Of a stretch of DNA of 5,815 nt, positions 1-5,221 are shown in pieces. Under the pieces are notes generated by a model. That model had not been told where the DNA came from, did not search any database, and worked only from the letters and a program-made list of their open reading frames with translations. The DNA is from an uncultured Lachnospiraceae bacterium (GTDB taxonomy: Bacteria > Bacillota > Clostridia > Lachnospirales > Lachnospiraceae): contig CADCRB010000322.1 of assembly GCA_902803745.1 (NCBI GenBank), positions 1 through 5,815 of the forward strand, written 5' to 3'. Every line of letters starts with the position of its first letter. Position 1 is the first letter of the stretch. The translations under genes were made by a program, and so were the position numbers.

Positions 1-194
1 AGCTCATAGGCGTCGTTCCGGATGATGAGAATATAGTCGTGGCAACGAATAACGGCGAGCCTCTGGCGGGGGACGAAACGCTTGCGGGCAAAGCATATAT
101 TAATATCTGCAACAGAATAATGGGAGAGGAGGTTCCGTATCTGGATCTGAGGAAAAAGAAGGGACTGTTCTCGAAGCTTTTCGGGAAGAACTGA
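1..194 (+). CDS. minD: Septum site-determining protein MinD, C-terminal 63 residues (5' end outside window)
   Basis: MinD is a ParA/Mrp-type P-loop ATPase that binds the membrane as an ATP dimer, carries MinC there to block FtsZ assembly away from midcell, and is released by MinE. The reading frame is open from base 3 and ends with TGA at 192-194. What is visible matches the MinD C-terminus: an LIGVVPDDENIVVATNNGEP segment, then AGKAYINICNRIMGEEVP, which is the usual 'A..AY.NI..RI.GE.VP' block. The protein ends in a basic/hydrophobic tail, KKKGLFSKLFGKN, the expected amphipathic membrane-targeting helix of MinD. The ATPase motifs lie upstream, outside the window. minE starts 16 nt after the stop, supporting a co-transcribed minD-minE (probably minC-minD-minE) operon. 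Identification is firm because tail, length to the end and neighbour all agree. Confidence 0.95.
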   Translation, partial: LIGVVPDDENIVVATNNGEPLAGDETLAGKAYINICNRIMGEEVPYLDLRKKKGLFSKLFGKN

Positions 195-197
195 CAT

Positions 198-204
198 AAG
201 GAGG
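198..204 (+). promoter_or_regulatory. Ribosome binding site of minE
   Basis: AAGGAGG at 198-204 is a near-perfect Shine-Dalgarno sequence placed 6 nt before the ATG at 211. It fixes the minE start and lies entirely in the short minD-minE gap. Confidence 0.85.
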
Positions 205-210
205 CGCACA

Positions 211-486
211 ATGTCATTTGGTGATTTTTTCAAGAGGAAGTCATCAGGCGAGACAGCTAAAGACAGACTTAAGTTTGTGCTGGTCTCCGACAGGTCAGCC
301 TGCTCGCCCGAGATAATGGAGAGGATCAAGAACGATATCATAGATGTTCTTTCGAAATATGTGGAAATAGACCGGGATGGTCTTGACATCAAGATAACCC
401 AGGCAGAAGGAGAGGGAGTGGACGAGAGAACGGGTCCTGCACTCTTTGCCAATATTCCGATAAGAAACATGAAGCAGAGGAATTGA
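211..486 (+). CDS. minE: Cell division topological specificity factor MinE
   Basis: MinE (91 residues, close to the roughly 88 of Escherichia coli) stimulates MinD ATP hydrolysis and drives pole-to-pole or membrane cycling of MinCD so that division occurs at midcell. The N-terminus MSFGDFFKR is the short amphipathic membrane-binding segment. Residues about 13-31 (TAKDRLKFVLVSDRSAC) are the MinD-contact region that can switch between helix and strand. Residues about 32-85 form the topological specificity/dimerisation domain, with the typical 'I..DI..VL.KYV.ID' helix (about 39-54) and a closing beta strand ALFANIPI. The start is fixed by an excellent Shine-Dalgarno. It follows minD by 16 nt, is followed by a strong terminator, and so is the last gene of the min operon. 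Nothing looks truncated or altered. Confidence 0.95.
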   Translation: MSFGDFFKRKSSGETAKDRLKFVLVSDRSACSPEIMERIKNDIIDVLSKYVEIDRDGLDIKITQAEGEGVDERTGPALFANIPIRNMKQRN

Positions 487-490
487 TCTT

Positions 491-512
491 AAAAAAATCG
501 ATGCACAGCATC
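491..512 (-). terminator. Possible weak terminator for the convergent peptidase gene
   Basis: Read on the minus strand, GATGC (512-508), a TGT loop and GCATC (504-500) form a 5-bp hairpin, followed after two bases by seven T (497-491). The stem is short, so it is a weaker candidate than the plus-strand terminator. It shares 509-512 with the large hairpin, so the two folds exclude each other. The large hairpin is itself symmetrical and could also form in minus-strand RNA, but there the T run begins 11 nt after the stem, which is farther than usual. Confidence 0.45.
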
Positions 513-547
513 TGTCCGGAGCAAGGCTCAGGACAGATGTTTTATTT
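509..547 (+). terminator. Intrinsic terminator of the min operon
   Basis: CATCTGTCC (509-517) pairs with GGACAGATG (531-539). Inside this, GAGC (519-522) pairs with GCTC (526-529) around an AAG loop, with a single G/A mismatch between the two stems. TTTTATTT (540-547) follows directly on the plus strand. The hairpin lies 22 nt after the minE stop. The right half of the hairpin also contains the last codons and stop of the convergent peptidase gene (528-530). Confidence 0.88.
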
Positions 548-1064
548 CCAGAAACAATCCACGGCCGATCGTATTGTCATCAAGGAAGACAGGCTCAGAG
601 CTGAATCCGTCGGCGGTAATAAAACGCCCGTTTTCATCTGTGTCATATATGACCATCTGGTGCCAGCCGTATTTAGGATGTCCGAAAAGTTCTATAAGAA
701 TGTAGCTTCCCTTTGACAGTATCTGTCTGGCATTTTTGCCGCTTATGGTATGCCGGGCTGCGGGGTGAAGCAGTCCGGATACACCGTTATTTTTGAATAC
801 GGCTCTGGCGTAAAACCAGAGGAACAGATCGGTTGTGCCATAGCGTCTGTTGTATATCAGACGCCTCCTTCCCAATGATGCTGTCTTCTCAAATATTTCT
901 TTTATTTCTTCTTCCGGGAGTTTGCGGCCCTGCTGCTTCTGCAGTGCTGTTACTATGAGATTGGTTAAGGCCGTCGGTCCGCAATGATTCCTGTAATAAC
1001 CTCTTCCGAACTCAGCTGTGCTGTGAAAACTGAAAAATGAATTATTAATGCTTGCTTTATTCAT
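528..1064 (-). CDS. Small C39/papain-like cysteine peptidase, function unknown
   Basis: The 178-residue protein has the layout of a C39-like (papain-fold) peptidase. An N-terminal helix start YRNHCGPTALTNLI carries the candidate nucleophile C28 in the family's 'CGPT/CGPA' context. A GWHQMVIYDTD strand carries the candidate H135, and ITADGF carries the candidate D152, giving a Cys-His-Asp order and spacing normal for the fold. There is no signal peptide, transmembrane segment, ABC-transporter fusion or second domain, so it probably acts in the cytoplasm. That differs from bacteriocin-processing C39 domains, which are part of exporters. The substrate cannot be read from the sequence. The ATG at 1064-1062 has only a weak Shine-Dalgarno upstream (ACGAAG, close to the start). 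The gene converges on minE, with its stop inside the minE terminator, and diverges from rho. It could alternatively be an inactive homologue or a peptidoglycan- or amide-cleaving papain-like enzyme. The fold call is moderately strong; the role is unknown. Confidence 0.75.
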   Translation of the reverse strand: MNKASINNSFFSFHSTAEFGRGYYRNHCGPTALTNLIVTALQKQQGRKLPEEEIKEIFEKTASLGRRRLIYNRRYGTTDLFLWFYARAVFKNNGVSGLLHPAARHTISGKNARQILSKGSYILIELFGHPKYGWHQMVIYDTDENGRFITADGFSSEPVFLDDNTIGRGLFLEIKHLS

Positions 1065-1084
1065 ATCTTCGTTGTATCATAACT

Positions 1085-1113
1085 TTGTCTTTAATTCAAA
1101 TCCGAAACATAAA
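1085..1113 (+). promoter_or_regulatory. Weak candidate promoter for rho
   Basis: TTGTCT (1085-1090) and CATAAA (1108-1113) are spaced by 17 nt, each matching the sigma-A consensus at 4 of 6 positions. The predicted leader before rho would be about 80 nt. An alternative is TTGTAA (1135-1140) with the AT-rich TATTTATC stretch from 1156. The sequence does not decide between them. The 136-nt gap 1065-1200 contains no other clear feature apart from an 8-bp tandem repeat and the rho ribosome binding site. Confidence 0.25.
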
Positions 1114-1133
1114 CCAGCAACACACCTTGTAAA
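1106..1133 (-). promoter_or_regulatory. Candidate sigma-A-type promoter for the peptidase gene
   Basis: On the minus strand TTTACA (1133-1128; 5 of 6 to TTGACA) and TATGTT (1111-1106; 4 of 6 to TATAAT) are separated by 16 nt. Transcription would start near 1099, giving a leader of about 35 nt before the ATG at 1064. This is a by-eye consensus match only. Confidence 0.4.
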
Positions 1134-1141
1134 CTTGTAAA
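1126..1141. repeat. 8-bp tandem direct repeat between peptidase gene and rho
   Basis: CTTGTAAA occurs twice in immediate succession (1126-1133 and 1134-1141). The first copy covers the -35 box proposed for the peptidase promoter. It could be a regulator site or simply chance in AT-rich DNA. Confidence 0.5.
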
Positions 1142-1189
1142 GGGACTATTCAGGATATTTATCTTAAACAAATCAGTAGTAAAAAAGAG

Positions 1190-1196
1190 AAAGGAA
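1190..1196 (+). promoter_or_regulatory. Ribosome binding site of rho
   Basis: AAAGGAA at 1190-1196, with GGA ending 5 nt before the ATG at 1201, supports this start. The protein then begins exactly where Rho N-terminal domains usually begin. Confidence 0.7.
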
Positions 1197-1200
1197 TTTT

Positions 1201-2592
1201 ATGAGAGAAAAGCTTGCAACACTTCCGCTTGCCCAGCTGAAGGAGATCGCAAAATCGCAGGGGCTGAAAGGTACATCCACTATGAAAAAGGCAGAGCTTA
1301 TAGAGGCTCTGGTAAGTGAATCTGAAAGGATGGCGGAAGCAGGGAACGGAACCGCTGAAACAGATCATACGGAAACGGATGGAGAGCATAGCCAGCATTC
1401 AGGCGCTCATAAAGAGCAGCAGGAGAATGCGGAAGGAGATTTTCCCGAGGATAAAGAGGATCTGGACTCAGGTATAGTGGCGAACGGTATCCTTGAGGTT
1501 ATGTCTGACGGATACGGATTTATAAGGTGTGAAAACTATCTCCCGGGCGAGAATGATGTATATGTGGCACCCAGCCAGATCAGACGCTTTGGTCTCAAGA
1601 CAGGCGACATCGTGGTTGGAAATACAAGGGTCAGGACAGGAAATGAGAAGTTTTCGGCTCTGCTTTTCGTAAAGAGCATTAATGGAATGCATCCCTCAGA
1701 AGCAGCAACGAGATATAATTTTGAGGACATGACACCGATATTCCCCAACGAGAGGATACATCTCGAAATGGGAAATAATAATATAGCCATGAGGATAATG
1801 GATCTCATCAGTCCCATAGGAAAGGGACAGAGGGGAATGATAGTATCACCGCCTAAAGCAGGAAAGACTACACTTCTGAAGGCTGTCGCAAAGGCAGTCA
1901 CCAGGGCAAATCCCGAGATGCATCTTATTATTCTTCTCATAGATGAAAGACCGGAGGAGGTCACGGATATCAAGGAATCGATCCAGGGGGCTAATGTGGA
2001 GGTTATTTATTCCACCTTTGATGAGCTTCCCGAGCATCACAAGAGAGTGTCTGAAATGGTAATAGAAAGAGCCAGAAGACTTGTGGAATCAAGGCGTGAC
2101 GTTATGATACTGCTGGATTCGATAACGAGACTTTCCAGGGCATATAATCTTACTGTGCCGCCTTCAGGACGTACGCTTTCCGGCGGACTTGATCCTGCGG
2201 CGCTCCATATGCCAAAGAGGTTTTTCGGAGCGGCCAGAAATATGAGAGAGGGAGGATCTCTCACGATCCTGGCAACTGCGCTGGTGGATACCGGCAGCAA
2301 AATGGATGATGTAGTATATGAGGAGTTTAAGGGCACCGGTAATATGGAAATGGTGCTTGACAGAAAGCTCCAGGAAAAACGAGTCTTCCCGGCCATAGAT
2401 CTGGCGAAGTCCTCCACCAGAAGGGATGACCTTCTGCTTGCTCCTATTGAGCTTGAGGCTATAGATATAGTAAGGAAGGCATTGAATTCAATGAAACCCG
2501 AGGATGCTACAGATAAGCTTATAGATCTGTTTTCGCGGACCCACAGCAACAGGGAGTTCATTGATATGGTAAAGAAAATAAGATTCTACTGA
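1201..2592 (+). CDS. rho: Transcription termination factor Rho
   Basis: Rho is a hexameric ring ATPase/RNA translocase that binds nascent untranslated RNA and dislodges RNA polymerase. The N-terminal helical domain (about 1-42) has LPLAQLKEIAKSQGLKG and a KAELIEAL helix. Residues about 45-90 are an acidic, polar, low-complexity insertion absent from the 419-residue E. coli protein and accounting for most of the extra length here (463 residues). The cold-shock-type RNA-binding domain (about 92-157) has DGYGFIR and a DVYVAPSQIRRF strand. The ATPase core has Walker A SPPKAGKTT (216-224), LLIDERPEEVTD with probable catalytic E249, Walker B VMILLDSITRLSRAYN with D306, the Q-loop region LSGGLDPAAL (326-335), and the R-loop/arginine-finger region EEFKGTGNMEMVLDRK (374-389). 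All key residues are present, including those lining the bicyclomycin pocket, so it should be active. It is transcribed alone, divergent from the peptidase gene and convergent with the envelope operon. Many Rho genes are autoregulated by attenuation in the leader; no such element can be shown here. Confidence 0.97.
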   Translation: MREKLATLPLAQLKEIAKSQGLKGTSTMKKAELIEALVSESERMAEAGNGTAETDHTETDGEHSQHSGAHKEQQENAEGDFPEDKEDLDSGIVANGILEVMSDGYGFIRCENYLPGENDVYVAPSQIRRFGLKTGDIVVGNTRVRTGNEKFSALLFVKSINGMHPSEAATRYNFEDMTPIFPNERIHLEMGNNNIAMRIMDLISPIGKGQRGMIVSPPKAGKTTLLKAVAKAVTRANPEMHLIILLIDERPEEVTDIKESIQGANVEVIYSTFDELPEHHKRVSEMVIERARRLVESRRDVMILLDSITRLSRAYNLTVPPSGRTLSGGLDPAALHMPKRFFGAARNMREGGSLTILATALVDTGSKMDDVVYEEFKGTGNMEMVLDRKLQEKRVFPAIDLAKSSTRRDDLLLAPIELEAIDIVRKALNSMKPEDATDKLIDLFSRTHSNREFIDMVKKIRFY

Positions 2593-2617
2593 TCTGTCTT
2601 ATAAGGAATAATCAGTA
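2587..2617. repeat. Inverted repeat spanning the two convergent stop codons
   Basis: TACTGAT (2587-2593) and ATCAGTA (2611-2617) are perfect inverted copies around a 17-nt loop that contains the palindrome CTTATAAG (2598-2605). The arms consist of the Tyr-stop ends of rho and of the transglutaminase-like gene, both ending TAC TGA T. With only a 7-bp AT-rich stem and no T run, it is not a convincing intrinsic terminator. The gap between the two stops is 19 nt. Confidence 0.4.
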
Positions 2618-4204
2618 TAGCCGGACTTTCTGGGTCATCTTATATACTCCGTCCTTTTCTTCGCCTATGAAGTTTACGGAAAAGCCCTTTGCGCCTTCAA
2701 TGGATTCAAAGATCTCATTCATGTAGCCGTCTTTTGCGCTTCCGTCGGAGTAGGCAGACATACAGCTGTTGTAAACATCCTTATCCGTAGTGTAGATATC
2801 AAAGGAATAGGTTCCTTTTCCTTTGTCCTGTATCACCTGCCGGCATTGATCGAAATAATCCCCGAGTCCGCTCACATAGGTTCCTTCAGGCAGCGGAGCC
2901 TGGGATTCGGATCCATTGCCGCTGTTATTGCTGTCGCTGCCGCCGGTATTATCTGCGGGAGCGGAAGAAGGTTCGTCCTGTGCAGGCTCTTCTTCAGGCT
3001 TTTGCTCGAGTCCCCCATAGGGACCGCCTTTGCAGGCAGGAAGATAAACTGAAAGACTCGTGCGTCTGTGATCCTTTGATATCTCATCATCTGACAGATT
3101 AAGATATTCGTATTTCCACGATCCGTCGGAATCATCCCAGGTGACATCCACATTATAATAATCATCTCCTAGCTTGATTATATTCCAGGCATGAGGCTCT
3201 CCGGCCATTCCTCTGCAGTAATAACAGGGGATCCCGAGGTTCATCATGATATACTGGAAGGCCCTTGCGTATCCGGCGCATACAGTGGAGTTGTTTGCAA
3301 AGGCACTGTAGGCGCTCTGATTCATTTCAGCGGAACGGTTGTAGGAGATATCTTCGCACATAGCATCATGTATGCCCTTTTCTGTCTCGTATTCATCTCC
3401 GGCCGTGCCACGTGCTATCCTGTTTGCACCGTCATCAAATTCCTGAGCAGTCTTTTCCAGCTCCTTTGCCGTACGGTTGAAGGAGAGGATAAGCTCGAGA
3501 CAGTCTCCGCCTTCCCTGTAACCGGCGGAGTACTCTGTGTTGAGCCAGTAAAGTTCAGGATGGTCATTGAACAAAGCCTCAAAAACATTCTTAAGAGAAG
3601 CAAAGGGGATGTCTTTTTCGACAGCTTTGAAGTCGGGATTCAGTTCTCTTGCATTAGCGTATATCTGACGGTAAAGATGCTTTCCCTTATCGTCAAGCAT
3701 ATGATAATAGGGATAGAAGAGAGGATCGAAATCATATTCGTCACCTGTGGGACCGGTGGAAAGCGAAGACTCGATCTCTTTTGCTTTTTCCGGATCGAGA
3801 ATATCCTGTCTGCCATGAGGCTCTGTGTAGCCGGTCAGGGATTTGAGCTTGTCGGGAACTGAAAGCTCAGCATTACCCGGTACGTAGTCCGAGCTTATGC
3901 TTTGGATAAGACCTGCTGCAGGATCCTCTGCATTATCATCAGATACGCTGTCCGCAGAAACTGTATCCTCCGAAACAGAATTGTCTGAAACAGGTGATTC
4001 ATTTGCCGAAGGCTGCGTGGGGGGCTCAGGGATCACAGGCGCGGGCGGAGGGGTCTCCTTAATGGAAGCAAGCTCGCTGGTCTCTTCAGGCTTTTTTTCG
4101 AAACCCTTAAAGAGATCAGGGCGAATGGCGCTTAGGCCGATCACTATGCAGAGCAGAACTATTCCTATCAGCAGGACTATGAGAAAATTTCTTAGTATTT
4201 TCAT
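2612..4204 (-). CDS. Membrane-anchored transglutaminase-like domain protein
   Basis: This 530-residue protein starts MKILRNFLIV with one hydrophobic segment (about 7-26). It is therefore an N-terminal membrane anchor or uncleaved signal with the rest outside the cytoplasm. Residues about 38-95 are a Pro/Ser/Glu/Asp-rich linker including four VSxxx pentapeptides. Residues about 155-250 form a mixed helix/strand domain (with NDHPELYWLNTEYS) often found before clostridial transglutaminase cores. The Transglut_core-type region (about 275-365) shows a Cys-His-Asp triad: C309 in STVCAGYARAFQ, H338 in GEPHAWN and D353 in YYNVDVTWDD. Such domains act as cysteine peptidases or acyl-transfer enzymes on proteins or cell-wall peptides; the substrate here is unknown. 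A second Glu/Pro/Ser/Asn/Gly linker (about 398-438) leads to a C-terminal domain of about 90 residues that I do not recognise. No Shine-Dalgarno is seen before the ATG (4204-4202), but the upstream gene stops 6 nt earlier, suggesting translational coupling. It is the last gene of the right-hand operon. Confidence 0.88.
   Translation of the reverse strand: MKILRNFLIVLLIGIVLLCIVIGLSAIRPDLFKGFEKKPEETSELASIKETPPPAPVIPEPPTQPSANESPVSDNSVSEDTVSADSVSDDNAEDPAAGLIQSISSDYVPGNAELSVPDKLKSLTGYTEPHGRQDILDPEKAKEIESSLSTGPTGDEYDFDPLFYPYYHMLDDKGKHLYRQIYANARELNPDFKAVEKDIPFASLKNVFEALFNDHPELYWLNTEYSAGYREGGDCLELILSFNRTAKELEKTAQEFDDGANRIARGTAGDEYETEKGIHDAMCEDISYNRSAEMNQSAYSAFANNSTVCAGYARAFQYIMMNLGIPCYYCRGMAGEPHAWNIIKLGDDYYNVDVTWDDSDGSWKYEYLNLSDDEISKDHRRTSLSVYLPACKGGPYGGLEQKPEEEPAQDEPSSAPADNTGGSDSNNSGNGSESQAPLPEGTYVSGLGDYFDQCRQVIQDKGKGTYSFDIYTTDKDVYNSCMSAYSDGSAKDGYMNEIFESIEGAKGFSVNFIGEEKDGVYKMTQKVRLY
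3932..3991 (-). repeat. Four-fold 15-bp coding repeat (VS-x-[DE/N]-[ST] pentapeptides)
   Basis: Residues 72-91 of the transglutaminase-like protein are VSDNS, VSEDT, VSADS and VSDDN in tandem. The DNA copies have diverged at third positions, so the repeat is not fresh. It lies in the acidic linker between the membrane anchor and the folded part, as expected for a stalk or spacer through the cell wall. Copy number may vary between strains. Confidence 0.75.
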
Positions 4205-4210
4205 TGGCCG

Positions 4211-5200
4211 TTATGAGTAATTTGCAGCAAAACGCCTCGCAGCCTTGCCTATCTGCTTTATCACATCATCTGGCTTAACTATCTTTACATCAGGGCCGAG
4301 GCTTAGGATCCAGCCGAAAAACTGGTTGCTTATTGCTACGTTTACAGCCACGAGGCTTCGCCCGCTTCCGGCCTTCCTGAAGGAGATATCTTTGCCGAAC
4401 CGGTCTATGAAAACCCCGCACATTTCATCAGGGAACTCAATGGTTACTTTTTTGATCTCGCCGCCAAACATACCGAAGTTCATCTTAGCATAGGCTGCCA
4501 TATCAAAATTTCTGAACAGGGTCCGGCCTTCTCTTTTTTCATCCAGAATGTCGATCTTGTCCATCTTGTCTACGCGATAGTGCTTGATCTCCCGGCTTAG
4601 ATCATCAAAGGCGATCATATAATAATTCTCATCGTCCCAGGTCAGCGCCCATGGACTTACATAGAAATAATCTCCGCCATGGCGGGCGACCAGTCTTTTG
4701 TTAATGCTCCATTTATAGTATTTGAACCGGATCTTCTGATCGTTATTGATCGCATTATGTATGTCATCCACGTTGTAATAGATGCTTTCATTCATGGTCT
4801 TGATACGTCCATGTACATAGACCTGTCTTGAAAGCTCATTGGCTTCGTTCTCGCTGGCGAGGGATTTTACCTTGTCGATAAGCTGTCTGGATTTCTTCTC
4901 AGTGATGAATTTGGAAGACTGCACGGCATCGATCAAAAGCTTGAGCTCCGGGAGCTCAAACTGTCTTCCGGTAACATGATAAAGATGATCCCTTCCCTGC
5001 CTGTCACAGACTACCTCTACTCCCAGACGGGACATGTCTTCAAAGTCCATATAGATGCTCTTGCGCTCTGCTTTAATGTCATATAGCGCAAGCTCCTGAA
5101 GTATCTGCTGCATGGTAAGTCCGTGGTATTCATCGGTCTTTTCCAGCATGATCTTCATAAGGTAGGGGAGTTTTAATTTTTGATTTGAATTTTTTGGCAT
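4211..5200 (-). CDS. WYL-domain transcriptional regulator (winged HTH + WYL + WCX)
   Basis: This 329-residue protein has the three-part layout of WYL regulators. An N-terminal winged helix-turn-helix (about 8-75) has LTMQQILQELALYDI, then recognition-helix residues ERKSIYMDFEDMSRLG. A WYL ligand-sensing domain (about 140-215) has RFKYYKW, YFYVSPWALTWDDENYYMIA and HYRVDKM with the conserved Arg (R209). A C-terminal WCX segment (about 248-325) has KKVTIEF and FGWILSLGPDVKIVKPDDVI. The name-giving W-Y-L tripeptide is Y-Y-M here (193-195), a common kind of variation. Members bind small ligands or nucleic acids and act as repressors or activators; ligand and targets cannot be read from the sequence. 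It sits between an acyltransferase-like gene 21 nt upstream and the transglutaminase-like gene 6 nt downstream on the same strand, so it probably controls this envelope operon, possibly including itself. The start is supported by AGGAAAGG 10 nt upstream. Confidence 0.9.
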   Translation of the reverse strand: MPKNSNQKLKLPYLMKIMLEKTDEYHGLTMQQILQELALYDIKAERKSIYMDFEDMSRLGVEVVCDRQGRDHLYHVTGRQFELPELKLLIDAVQSSKFITEKKSRQLIDKVKSLASENEANELSRQVYVHGRIKTMNESIYYNVDDIHNAINNDQKIRFKYYKWSINKRLVARHGGDYFYVSPWALTWDDENYYMIAFDDLSREIKHYRVDKMDKIDILDEKREGRTLFRNFDMAAYAKMNFGMFGGEIKKVTIEFPDEMCGVFIDRFGKDISFRKAGSGRSLVAVNVAISNQFFGWILSLGPDVKIVKPDDVIKQIGKAARRFAANYS

Positions 5201-5210
5201 ATCCGGATCG

Positions 5211-5218
5211 CCTTTCCT
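5211..5218 (-). promoter_or_regulatory. Ribosome binding site of the WYL regulator
   Basis: On the minus strand AGGAAAGG (5218-5211) lies 10 nt before the ATG at 5200, within the 21-nt gap after the acyltransferase-like gene. The spacing is slightly long but acceptable. Confidence 0.6.
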
Positions 5219-5221
5219 GCT

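Noticed and set aside
483..716. Plus-strand open frame of 77 codons just after minE
   Set aside because: It begins with TTG overlapping the minE stop, runs through the terminator and lies antisense to the well-supported peptidase gene; its product resembles nothing.
2037..2561. Minus-strand open frame (174 codons) antisense to the rho ATPase core
   Set aside because: Ser/Ile/Leu-rich shadow of highly conserved rho codons, with no start signal and no recognisable domain.
2587..2617. Inverted repeat as a bidirectional terminator
   Set aside because: The stem is only 7 bp, AT-rich, has a 17-nt loop and is not followed by a T run on either strand; the symmetry results from both genes ending in TAC TGA T.
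3191..3862. Long plus-strand open frame (223 codons) antisense to the transglutaminase-like gene
   Set aside because: It has no ribosome binding site and mirrors a clearly coding minus-strand gene with a conserved catalytic triad; the openness comes from codon composition.
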